From positions 124,001-188,000 of the forward strand of contig MVIG01000011.1 in the NCBI GenBank assembly GCA_002086835.1: a stretch of 64,000 bases of DNA. The letters run 5' to 3'. Source of the DNA: Mycolicibacterium porcinum (GTDB lineage: Bacteria; Actinomycetota; Actinomycetes; Mycobacteriales; Mycobacteriaceae). The position numbers and the translations under genes are program-made. Shown piece after piece: positions 1 to 8,357 of this stretch (positions are counted from its first letter, which is position 1; the number at the start of each line of letters is the position of its first letter). The notes beneath the pieces were generated by a model. The model had not been told where the DNA came from and made no database searches. It worked only from the letters and a program-made list of their open reading frames with translations.

Positions 1-126
1 GTCGTCGATGATCGATGTCGGACCCGTGTGCGACGGTGGGGTTGTGAAGCATCCTGATGGGAGAACCCACGAGCGTCTGCTAGCGCACGAGGTGGGCGAT
101 CACTGCGGCGAAGCCGGTTGATCGTG

Positions 127-1587
127 GTGGCGAGGTTCGAGTTCCCGGACGGTTCAACGGTGCAGGCATATCGCTTTGCGCTGGATCCCACACCAGCCCA
201 GGCTCGAGCGTTGGCCTCGCATGCCGGGGCCGCACGGTTCGCCCACAATCACATGCTGACGTTGCTGAAGGCGGTGATGAACCAGCGGGCCGCAGAACGC
301 AGTTACGGCATCGCCGAGGAGGAGCTGACACCGGCGGTCGGGTGGTCGTTGCCTGCGTTGCGCAAGGTGTGGAATCAACGCAAAGTCTCCTGTGCGCCGT
401 GGTGGAGTGAGAATTCCAAGGAGGCTTACAACACCGGACTGGACAGCCTGGCCCGTGGATTGGAGGCCTGGTCGACATCGCGGCGCGGACGACGCGCCGG
501 GAAACCGGTGGGGTTTGTCCGGTTCAAGACGGCCCGGGCGCGACGCTCGGTGCGGTTCACCACCGGCACGATCCGCTGCGAGGCGGACCGCCACTATGTG
601 ACCTTGCCGCGGGTCGGAACGATCCGCACCCATGAATCGACCCGCAAACTGGCGCGCAGGGTGGAGGCGGGTACGGCGCGGATCTTGTCGGCCACCGTCA
701 ACCAGGACAGTTCCGGGCGCTGGTACTGCTCATTTCAGACAATCGTCGCCACCAAGACCCGACCCGCGCATGCGCGACGTTCCCCGCATCCGGTGGTGGG
801 TGTCGACGTCGGAGTCAAAGCCGATAGCTTGTTGGTCGTGGCCACCCCCGACGGCCGCGAGGTCGCCCGGGTTGCGGCACCCAAGTCACTGACCGCGGCC
901 CAGCGTCGGTTGCGTAGGCTGCAGCGCCGCGCAGCCCGCCAACACGGACCCTACGACCCGACAAGCCGGTCGAAGAGGCAGCCGTCGAAACGGTGGCGGG
1001 CCACCCAGGCCCGGATCGGCACGACGCATGCGCACGTGGCGGCGGTGCGCCGCGATGTGTTGCACAAGGCCACCACCACCCTGGCCCAACAACACCAAGT
1101 GGTCGTCGTAGAGACCCTCAACGCGGCCGGTATGCGCGCCAAAGGTGGTGCCCGCAAGCGCGGCCTGAACCGGGCGTTAGCGGACGCCGCCCTTGCCGAG
1201 ATTCGCCGGTTGCTCGAGTACAAAAGTCGTTGGTATGGCAGCGAGTTGGTGGCTGCGGATCGGTTTTATCCGTCGTCGAAGACGTGTTCGGCGTGTGGGA
1301 GGCGAAAGCCAAACCTCACCCTGGCCGACCGAGTCTTCCACTGTGATGGATGCGGTGTGCGGATCGATCGTGATCTCAATGCCGCGATCAACCTCGCCCG
1401 ACTCGGCGAACCTGCCGATGCGGGTGAACAGGGTCCTGCCGGGAGTGGCCCGGTGGCAGGACGTGGAGCCACGCGTGAGACCGACCCCGCGAAAGCGGGC
1501 GACGCTGCAGGCTGCGAAGCGTCAACCCCGCACCACCATCAGGTGGACCAGACGGGGACCGCCTCACCGCAAGGCGAGGCTGCCTAA
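127..1587 (+). CDS. tnpB: TnpB-family RNA-guided nuclease (IS200/IS605 or IS607 accessory protein)
   Basis: This protein of about 486 residues is a TnpB/OrfB. Known members are RNA-guided DNA nucleases carried by IS605/IS607 elements. Numbered from the upstream TTG at 118, the RuvC acidic residues are all visible: D230 in VVGVDVG, E332 in VVVETLN and D419 in DRDLNAA. A zinc ribbon uses C390/C393 (CSACG) and C409/C412 (CDGCG). The nuclease therefore looks intact, not a dead regulator. I prefer the GTG at 127 because related mycobacterial proteins, as I remember them, begin with (M/V)ARFE; TTG 118 and GTG 124 are alternatives. A low-complexity tail of about 60 residues follows the last RuvC motif and probably overlaps the guide-RNA scaffold. 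No tnpA is recognisable in the 117 bases before it, so the element may be TnpB-only, or its tnpA may lie outside the window. Confidence 0.9.
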   Translation: MARFEFPDGSTVQAYRFALDPTPAQARALASHAGAARFAHNHMLTLLKAVMNQRAAERSYGIAEEELTPAVGWSLPALRKVWNQRKVSCAPWWSENSKEAYNTGLDSLARGLEAWSTSRRGRRAGKPVGFVRFKTARARRSVRFTTGTIRCEADRHYVTLPRVGTIRTHESTRKLARRVEAGTARILSATVNQDSSGRWYCSFQTIVATKTRPAHARRSPHPVVGVDVGVKADSLLVVATPDGREVARVAAPKSLTAAQRRLRRLQRRAARQHGPYDPTSRSKRQPSKRWRATQARIGTTHAHVAAVRRDVLHKATTTLAQQHQVVVVETLNAAGMRAKGGARKRGLNRALADAALAEIRRLLEYKSRWYGSELVAADRFYPSSKTCSACGRRKPNLTLADRVFHCDGCGVRIDRDLNAAINLARLGEPADAGEQGPAGSGPVAGRGATRETDPAKAGDAAGCEASTPHHHQVDQTGTASPQGEAA

Positions 1588-1650
1588 TGGAGAGCACACA
1601 CATTCACTCACCAAAGGCAACGGGAGCCTTCGCGGACCGAGTGTCGCCGG
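1480..1650 (+). ncRNA. Candidate TnpB guide RNA (omega/reRNA) 3' region
   Basis: TnpB guide RNAs normally overlap the 3' end of tnpB and run to the right end of the element. Here a hairpin with a GCAA tetraloop sits at 1561-1580, directly before the tnpB stop (arms GCCTC/GAGGC and CC/GG, with one A/C mismatch). A second small hairpin, AAGGC/GCCTT, lies at 1614-1630. The boundaries given are guesses: the right end of the element, and so the guide, cannot be fixed without comparing insertion sites. Confidence 0.3.
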
Positions 1651-1671
1651 CGGGCGCAGGTCAGCCCGCGG

Positions 1672-2400
<729 letters not shown>

Positions 2401-2408
<8 letters not shown>

Positions 2409-2841
2409 TATGAACTCCGATATGGGCAGCAGTCTGGAGGAGCAGCCGCTCGGATACCTGATGTATCGCGTGGTCGCGGTGCTGCAGCCCAAGGTCGCCG
2501 CACAGCTGCAACCGCTTGGACTGACGCTGCCGGAATTCGTCTGCCTGCGGGTGCTGTCCATGGCCCCCGGCCAGTCCAACGCCGAACTCGCCCGGCACAC
2601 CAACGTCTCACCGCAGGCCATGAACAATGTGCTGCGCGGACTGCAGGACCGCGGCGCGGTACGCAGGCCCGCCACCGTCAATTCGGGACGGGCGCTGCCG
2701 GCCGAGCTGACCGCAGAGGGAGCCGGGTTGCTCAAGCGCGCCGAAGCCGCAGTGCTCGCCGCCGAGGACGAGGTTCTCGACCGGCTCGACCCCGAGCAGC
2801 GACGCGAACTCAAGCGACTGCTGGCCCATGCGGTGACCTGA
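2401..2841 (+). CDS. MarR family transcriptional regulator
   Basis: A winged-helix regulator of about 146 residues. The recognition region reads NAELARHTNVSPQAMNNVLRGLQDRGAVRRP and is followed by the wing and a C-terminal dimerisation helix, as is usual for MarR proteins. The reading frame is open further upstream to 2218, but that part overlaps the divergent methyltransferase and is not credible. In-frame ATGs lie at 2401, 2410 and 2422; none has a clear Shine-Dalgarno sequence, so a leaderless transcript is likely. The downstream operator half covers the 2401 ATG, so 2410 or 2422 may be the real start. It probably represses itself and the methyltransferase through the palindromes at 2374-2408. 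Confidence 0.88.
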
Positions 2842-2903
2842 GGGCCGCTGCGCGGCCGCTCATGCCGCGCCGACCGGCCTCACAGTCGGTAAGTTCCAGA
2901 CGG

Positions 2904-4025
2904 ATGAAGATCGTTCTGGCCCCGGACTCGTTCAAGGAGTCGATGACCGCGTCGCAAGCGGTGACGGCGATGCGTGACGGAGTCCGGTCGGTACTGCCCG
3001 ACGCCGAGTGCATCGGGGTGCCGATGGCCGACGGTGGCGAAGGGACGGTGGACGCCGTCGTCGACGCGCTCGGCGGCGACCGCGTCACGGTCGAGGTCAG
3101 CGATCCACTGGGACGGCCCGCTCACGCCACGTACGGCTACGTCGCCGCGCGCCGTCTGGCCGTGATCGAGATGGCCAGCGCCTCCGGACTGGAGATGGTC
3201 GCACAGGCCGATCGCGATGTATTGCGCGCCAGCACATTCGGGGTCGGCCAGCTCATCACCTCGGCGCTGGATCACGGCGCGACCGAGCTGCTGATCGGGA
3301 TCGGCGGATCAGCGACGAACGACGGTGGCGCCGGCATGCTCACCGCCCTCGGCGTCTCATTCACCGACGCCGCGGGTGCCGTACTGCCACCCGGCGGCGC
3401 GGCACTGGCCCGGCTCCAGCACATCGACGTCTCGGGTATGGACTCCCGGCTGGCCGATATCCACATCCGGATCGCGTCCGACGTCACGGCACCGCTACTC
3501 GGAACCGGTGGTGCCAGTGCGATTTTCGGCCCGCAGAAGGGCGCCAGTCCTGAAGACGTCGAGGTGCTCGAAGCCGCGCTGACCCGACTGGTGGCAGCGA
3601 CCGATGCCGCGCTCGGCCACGCCGGGCCCGACCGCCCGGGGGCAGGCGCCGCCGGCGGCCTCGGCTTCGGCCTGATGGAATTCCTTGCCGCCGAATGCGT
3701 GCCCGGTGTCGAGCTCGTCGCCCAGACCGTGGGACTGCAACGATCACTGAGCGGAGCGGACTGGGTGTTCACCGGCGAAGGCAGTGTCGATGCCCAGACG
3801 ATGCTCGGCAAGACGCCGTTCGGGGTCGCCCAGCTGGCCGCGGGCGCCGGTGCGCAGGTGGTGATCTTCGCCGGCCGCGTGGCGGCCGACGCCGACGTCC
3901 TGTTGGCCAATGGTGTGGCGAAGCTCGTGGCCATCACCGAGCCGGGCACCCCGCTGGACGAGGCCCTCCGGGACGGCCCCGCCGCATTGACCCGGGCCGC
4001 CGCCGCGGTGTGCCGGGCCCTGTAG
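2904..4025 (+). CDS. glxK: Glycerate kinase (GlxK/GarK family)
   Basis: Glycerate kinase phosphorylates D-glycerate to 2- or 3-phosphoglycerate in glyoxylate/glycerate metabolism. The 373-residue length is normal for the class I glycerate kinase family. Visible family signatures are the N-terminal KIVLAPDSFKES, PMADGGEGTVDA near residue 35, GIGGSATNDGG near 133, and FTGEGSVDAQT near 290. I start at ATG 2904 because the family begins at MKIVLAPDSFK; 14 more codons are open upstream. It lies 60 bases after the MarR gene on the same strand and may share its transcript, but nothing links the two functionally. It converges with the DUF350 gene, with only 6 bases between stops. Confidence 0.93.
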   Translation: MKIVLAPDSFKESMTASQAVTAMRDGVRSVLPDAECIGVPMADGGEGTVDAVVDALGGDRVTVEVSDPLGRPAHATYGYVAARRLAVIEMASASGLEMVAQADRDVLRASTFGVGQLITSALDHGATELLIGIGGSATNDGGAGMLTALGVSFTDAAGAVLPPGGAALARLQHIDVSGMDSRLADIHIRIASDVTAPLLGTGGASAIFGPQKGASPEDVEVLEAALTRLVAATDAALGHAGPDRPGAGAAGGLGFGLMEFLAAECVPGVELVAQTVGLQRSLSGADWVFTGEGSVDAQTMLGKTPFGVAQLAAGAGAQVVIFAGRVAADADVLLANGVAKLVAITEPGTPLDEALRDGPAALTRAAAAVCRAL

Positions 4026-4031
4026 CGCGAG

Positions 4032-4487
4032 CTAGAGGATGGCCGCCGCGATGATCAGGCCGAAGGCCACATACGAGGCCGTCACGACCAGGACCTGCGG
4101 GGTGAACTTCTCGGAGGCCAGCACGCCGCCGATGTCGATCCCCTTGATCGCACCGACCAGCCGGACCGAGAAGGCCTGGGCCGCAATACCCAGCAGACCG
4201 AACACCAGCGTGGTGATCAGGCCCTGGACCAGGTCACCCGACGAGCTGTAGATGGCCATGACGACGATGAAGGCCATGGACACCACACCGGAGGCCGCCA
4301 CGGCAGCCGCGTTCGGACGCCCGGCCTGCACCAGGGTCCGCAACGGACCGGGTGTGGTCCAGTCGATGACATAGAAGCCCAGGACCATCAGCGCCACACC
4401 GACGATCGAGTACAGCACTATCGCCGACACCCCGTGGCCGAGGAGTGACCAGTAATCGGAGCCGAGCGCAACCATGGTGGTGGTCAT
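4032..4487 (-). CDS. DUF350 integral membrane protein (YjfL-like)
   Basis: A 151-residue, very hydrophobic protein with four predicted membrane segments, near residues 20-42, 58-80, 85-107 and 127-150. This size and layout match DUF350 proteins such as E. coli YjfL. The function of the family is not established. It is the last gene of a minus-strand module with a YgiC/YjfC-like ligase 21 bases upstream and a YgiB/YjfM-like protein before that. The same three families cluster in E. coli (yjfL-yjfM-yjfC), so they probably work together at the membrane. A GGAAGGA sequence precedes the ATG. Confidence 0.75.
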   Translation of the reverse strand: MTTTMVALGSDYWSLLGHGVSAIVLYSIVGVALMVLGFYVIDWTTPGPLRTLVQAGRPNAAAVAASGVVSMAFIVVMAIYSSSGDLVQGLITTLVFGLLGIAAQAFSVRLVGAIKGIDIGGVLASEKFTPQVLVVTASYVAFGLIIAAAIL

Positions 4488-4508
4488 ATGGAGGTTGTTC
4501 CTTCCGGG

Positions 4509-5672
4509 TCACTGCGGGATGCGGTGTGGCACAAAGGCAGCGCCGTTGTCGGTGACGAGACCCGAGGTCTCGCGGATCCCGAGTCCGGCGGATTCGTCAC
4601 CGACGATCCACGCCCCCAAGGCAGGGCGCATATCGTCGAATTGCGGTAGCGGGTCGAGCAATTGGTACACGTAGCCCTCCTCGCCGTACACGCCACCCGT
4701 CTCGGTCTCGTACCCGGCGCCCACGATGGTGATGTTGGCACCCTCACGGCCCAGTTTGGGTTTACGTACGTAGTCGGTCAGCTCGTGCGGGTCATCGACG
4801 TAAGCGGGCAACAGATTCGGATGTCCGGGGTACATCTCCCACAGCACTGCCAGGATCGCCTTGTTGCTCAGCAACGTCTTCCAGAGTGGTTCCACCCACA
4901 TGGTGGCAGGCAATTGTTCGACGGCCCGGCGCCCGAAATCGTCGTCGAGCATCCACTCCCAGGGGTAGAGCTTGAAGATCGACGACATCGGAGCTTCCTC
5001 CAGGTCGACGAACCGGTCGAGGTCACGGTCGAACCCGATGTCCTCGATGGCCAGACCCACGGTGTGCAGGCCGGCCTCGGCCGCACACTCCTGCAGGTAG
5101 GCGACGGTGACATGGTCCTCGCCGGTGTGCTCGGCCCCCGACCAGGTGAAGTAGGTCTCGGCGCCCGGCAGGCGGTCACGGATCTCGGTCCAGCGGGCAA
5201 CCAGCTTCTCGTGCAACGAGTTCCACTGATCGTCGGCCGGGTACACGTCGGTCTTCCAGTGCCACTGCAGGATCGCCGCTTCCAGCAAGGTGGTGGGTGT
5301 ATCGGCGTTGTACTCCAGCAGGACCGGCGGCCTGCGCCCGTCGTAGCGGAGGTCGAATCGGCCGTAGAGATGCGGATCGCTGCGCCGCCAAGACTTCTCG
5401 ATGTGTTCCCAGCTCCACTCGGGAAGCCCGAAGTCGCGGTAGCGGCCGGCCAGCACGACGTGCTCGACGGCCTCCAGACACATCGAGTGCAACACCTCGA
5501 CAGAGGCCTCGATCGACAGCACCTCGTCCATGTCGAAGACGTAGTGCACCGATTCGTCCCAGTACGGGCGGTCGGCACCGGTCGCGTCCCGCGCCGGAGT
5601 CCCGTAACACATCCCCTGGTCGGCGACGATCTGTTCCCAGCCTGGTCGCGGGGAACTGCGTTGGCGGCGCAT
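4509..5672 (-). CDS. Glutathionylspermidine synthase-like ATP-grasp ligase (YgiC/YjfC family)
   Basis: The 387-residue protein resembles the synthetase domain of glutathionylspermidine synthase without the amidase domain, as in E. coli YgiC and YjfC. Characteristic pieces are LEYNADTPTTLLEA near residue 117, KLYPWEWM near 245, the ATP-grasp stretch KPKLGREGANI near 312 and SAGLGIRETSG near 370. These enzymes join a carboxylate to an amine using ATP. Mycobacteria do not make glutathione, so the name should not be taken literally; the substrates are unknown. The upstream gene's stop codon directly abuts this ATG with no spacer, indicating translational coupling. Confidence 0.85.
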   Translation of the reverse strand: MRRQRSSPRPGWEQIVADQGMCYGTPARDATGADRPYWDESVHYVFDMDEVLSIEASVEVLHSMCLEAVEHVVLAGRYRDFGLPEWSWEHIEKSWRRSDPHLYGRFDLRYDGRRPPVLLEYNADTPTTLLEAAILQWHWKTDVYPADDQWNSLHEKLVARWTEIRDRLPGAETYFTWSGAEHTGEDHVTVAYLQECAAEAGLHTVGLAIEDIGFDRDLDRFVDLEEAPMSSIFKLYPWEWMLDDDFGRRAVEQLPATMWVEPLWKTLLSNKAILAVLWEMYPGHPNLLPAYVDDPHELTDYVRKPKLGREGANITIVGAGYETETGGVYGEEGYVYQLLDPLPQFDDMRPALGAWIVGDESAGLGIRETSGLVTDNGAAFVPHRIPQ

Positions 5673-6227
5673 TCAGCTCCCCGAGCTTTTGCCGTAGCTC
5701 GACGACGAGCCGAAACCGCCGCGCGAGATCGATGTCCCCGACTTGGTCTTGGCGGTGGTGCCCTTGGGCTGTTCGATGGTCCCGCCCCGGGCGATGGTGC
5801 CCACCCCACCGTTGTTGCCGCCGTAGTAGTACCGGTACGGCGAGCCCAGGTAGATGAAGGTGCCGCCGGAACTGCTGTGGCCACTGGAGCAATACGAATC
5901 GGGCACCACCTCATTGGTGCCCTCCTTGACGCACGACGCCGCGATTTCCTCTTTGTGGAGCAGGTGGTAACCCAGCGCGATCACCCCGACCACACCGACC
6001 ACGGCCACGGAGCCCATCAGGATCTTCTTGTTGGTGGCGGCCCGCCGTTCGCGCGTCTCCTCCTGCTGCCTGGCCCACTCCTCGGCGGCTTCGCGCTCCT
6101 TCTGCATCTTGTCCCGCTGGCGCGCCTCGGCCACGGTCGGCGGCCGCGGTGTGGCGGTAGCCGGATCCTGCCAACGAATCGATCCGCGCTCGTCCTGGCT
6201 CCACTGCTCGTCTGGCCCAGACGTCAT
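5673..6227 (-). CDS. Single-pass membrane protein with Ser/Gly/Tyr-rich tail, YgiB/YjfM (DUF1190)-like
   Basis: A 184-residue protein with a charged N-terminal region (helical, rich in E, R, K and Q; residues about 30-68), one membrane helix near residues 69-90, and a tail rich in Gly, Ser and Tyr containing two cysteines (ASC...DSYC). The cysteine pair and PDSYC spacing, the low-complexity tail and the position directly before the YgiC-like ligase all resemble DUF1190 proteins (E. coli YgiB, YjfM). Assignment rests on context and weak similarity, so treat it as probable only. It is first in the three-gene module; 153 bases separate it from the amine oxidase operon. Confidence 0.65.
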   Translation of the reverse strand: MTSGPDEQWSQDERGSIRWQDPATATPRPPTVAEARQRDKMQKEREAAEEWARQQEETRERRAATNKKILMGSVAVVGVVGVIALGYHLLHKEEIAASCVKEGTNEVVPDSYCSSGHSSSGGTFIYLGSPYRYYYGGNNGGVGTIARGGTIEQPKGTTAKTKSGTSISRGGFGSSSSYGKSSGS

Positions 6228-6323
6228 TCACACCCCCGCAAACTCTGACACCTGACGGTCATCATAAGAGCAAGCCGGCACTCGGTGCCCCGGCAGTTGA
6301 CGAAATGTCCGCGCGAGCAGGAG

Positions 6324-6360
6324 CGGACGCCCCCGATTCACCGGTGTTCGGGGGCGTCCG
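6324..6360 (-). terminator. Strong hairpin downstream of the amine oxidase operon
   Basis: A perfect 13-bp inverted repeat (CGGACGCCCCCGA / TCGGGGGCGTCCG) with an 11-base loop lies 20 bases beyond the stop of the amine oxidase gene. It lacks a U-tract on the minus strand, which is common for mycobacterial terminators. It separates that operon from the DUF350/YgiC module. Confidence 0.65.
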
Positions 6361-6380
6361 GGCGGGTCAGGGCCCGTTAT

Positions 6381-8357
6381 TCAGTGGTGGTGGCAGGCCG
6401 CCGGCGGTGAGGGCGGAACGTCCAGGGCCGGATTGCCGTCGAAGAATCCCACCGGTTTGAGCTTGAAGCCGGTGTAGTGGCACGGCATCACCGGCCAGTC
6501 CTCCGGGCAGACCACGTGGTGGGCGCCGACGGTGTACCAGAGCACGATGTCGGTGTCCGTCAGCGGCGCGTCGTCGGCGACATACTGCGGCAGACCCTGG
6601 GCCTCGGCGCACTGATACATGTAGTCCCCCGCGGCGAAGAGCTCCTTGGGGTCATACCGGGTCACCCACAGGTTGTGCTGGACGAACCGGGCCCGGTCGT
6701 AGATCACCGAGCCCTCCTGCACCATGACCGGGACGATGTCCTTGGGCATCAGCTTGTAGCCGACCGGTGCACCGAACTCGTTGAGCTTGGACGGATTGAC
6801 CACCTTCCAGTACCGGCCGGTCGAGTACTCCCAGTCCCGGGCGCCTTCGGACTCCGAGGCCACCAGGGTGTCCCGGGTGATCCAGGCATTGTGGTGCGGG
6901 TTCCGTTCCGGGTCCGGCTCGGGGATCGAATCCACCTCGTACACACTGTTTCCCGGACCGTCGATGCTCATGTCCATGCGGAAGTTGAAGAAGTGCTGAT
7001 GGTTGGGGCCGTACATCCCCGGCGCCACCATCTTGCCCCAGCGCGGGGTCTCGCCGTCGGCAACCGCACCGGTGGTCAGCACGCCGGTGAGTTTGACCTC
7101 CATCTCGATGGACGCGTCGTTGTAGAAGTACCAGAAGAAGCCGTACTCGTAGTTGCCGACAGTGCAGATCATCGAGATCACCAGCCGGCGGGACCGTCGG
7201 ACTTCGACCTCCCCGGTGCGGAAATCGGTGTGCTTCCAGGAGATCCCGTAGTCCTCCTCATGCATGCAGATGGCGTTGGGGATGGTGACGGCGTTGCCGC
7301 TGGAATCGTTGACCGTACCGTCGAAGTAGAAGATCTCGCCGAGACAGTCACAGCCCAGGGTCAAGGGGTTGGCGGAGAAGCCCATCCCCACTTCGCCCAT
7401 GTCGAAGACGTTCTTGTTCCAATGTGTCGGCGACGAATCACCATATGGGACGACCATTTCCGACAGTGCGGCGCGATACATGATGGGCCGGACCGCGCCA
7501 CGGTCGGTGTAGGTGACTTCGTGCAGAACCAGGCCCTCGCGGGGGTTGAACCCCACTCGCAGCGACCATTTCTGCCAGGTGACGTTCCAACCGTCGACGG
7601 TGAAGCTGGGCCCGTGGGGTTGGGTGATGTCGATCGGCTTGACGTCGTCGCGAAACTGAGTGAACGCGGGCCGGTTGTCGGGCGTGAACATGAACTGCCC
7701 GGAGTAGTTGCCGCCCTTGGACGGTAACGGGACCGCGCCGTGGTCCTCGATGTCGATGACCTCCATGTGGTCCAGGTCGAACGTCACGATCAGGCCTTCG
7801 ACGGGACGCGCGTAGCCGTTCTCCGACGGTGCCGCGCGCATGAAGGTCAGCGGTCGGCAGATCAGCGGCGAGTTCTCGTACTGGTCCTGCGCGCCGTAGT
7901 AACCGGCCGGCCATGGGTCGATCATCGCCAGGCTGAAGTCGGTGACACCCCGTTTGCGCATGGCTTCCTGCCACCGCGGGTCCTGCCGCACCTTCTCCTC
8001 CACCCCCGTCATGTGTTCGACGAGATAGGACGGGAACCGGCCGGGAATCGGTGTCCACGAGTCGATCACCCTCGCGTCGAGGTCGACGACAGCCTCGTAG
8101 ATCAGCTTGGCGGCACCGTCGTACATCGTCACGAACGCCTGACGCTGCACCTCGGCGTCCCCCGCGAACGACAGCGCGGCAGTCTTGGCCGGCTCGGCCA
8201 GCTGAATCATCACGAATTTCAACGTCGGTGTGGCGTAGTTCGATTCGGTGATGATGGCCGCGGCCGTCTCGATCTCGGCACCGGTCAGCGGATCCAGTGG
8301 ATAGCGGCCGGCGGCATCGGTGGACTCGGTCGGCACCAGGGTGCTGTCCATGGTCAT
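6381..8357 (-). CDS. Copper-containing primary amine oxidase (TPQ cofactor)
   Basis: Copper amine oxidases oxidise primary amines to aldehydes with release of ammonia and hydrogen peroxide. The 658-residue length matches the Arthrobacter phenylethylamine oxidase type. The TPQ precursor is Y403 in TVGNYEYGF, the catalytic base is D319 in NVFDMGE, and copper ligands are H453/H455 (NHQH) and H614 (GAHHVV...EDWPVMP). There is no signal peptide, so the enzyme is probably cytoplasmic. It ends in Cys-His-His-His, as I recall for related enzymes. Its ATG overlaps the stop of the APC permease by 4 bases, which suggests the permease imports the amine. The gene is last in a five-gene operon with an FtsX-type ABC transporter. 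Confidence 0.95.
   Translation of the reverse strand: MTMDSTLVPTESTDAAGRYPLDPLTGAEIETAAAIITESNYATPTLKFVMIQLAEPAKTAALSFAGDAEVQRQAFVTMYDGAAKLIYEAVVDLDARVIDSWTPIPGRFPSYLVEHMTGVEEKVRQDPRWQEAMRKRGVTDFSLAMIDPWPAGYYGAQDQYENSPLICRPLTFMRAAPSENGYARPVEGLIVTFDLDHMEVIDIEDHGAVPLPSKGGNYSGQFMFTPDNRPAFTQFRDDVKPIDITQPHGPSFTVDGWNVTWQKWSLRVGFNPREGLVLHEVTYTDRGAVRPIMYRAALSEMVVPYGDSSPTHWNKNVFDMGEVGMGFSANPLTLGCDCLGEIFYFDGTVNDSSGNAVTIPNAICMHEEDYGISWKHTDFRTGEVEVRRSRRLVISMICTVGNYEYGFFWYFYNDASIEMEVKLTGVLTTGAVADGETPRWGKMVAPGMYGPNHQHFFNFRMDMSIDGPGNSVYEVDSIPEPDPERNPHHNAWITRDTLVASESEGARDWEYSTGRYWKVVNPSKLNEFGAPVGYKLMPKDIVPVMVQEGSVIYDRARFVQHNLWVTRYDPKELFAAGDYMYQCAEAQGLPQYVADDAPLTDTDIVLWYTVGAHHVVCPEDWPVMPCHYTGFKLKPVGFFDGNPALDVPPSPPAACHHH

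Noticed and set aside
1-121. Open frame entering the window and ending in a TGA that overlaps the TnpB TTG
   Set aside because: The 39 codons visible do not resemble the C-terminus of an IS607 resolvase or an IS605 transposase, and the overlap alone is not enough to call a gene.
4509-5672. Calling the ATP-grasp protein a genuine glutathionylspermidine synthase
   Set aside because: Only the synthetase half is present and mycobacteria lack glutathione, so the name describes the fold only.
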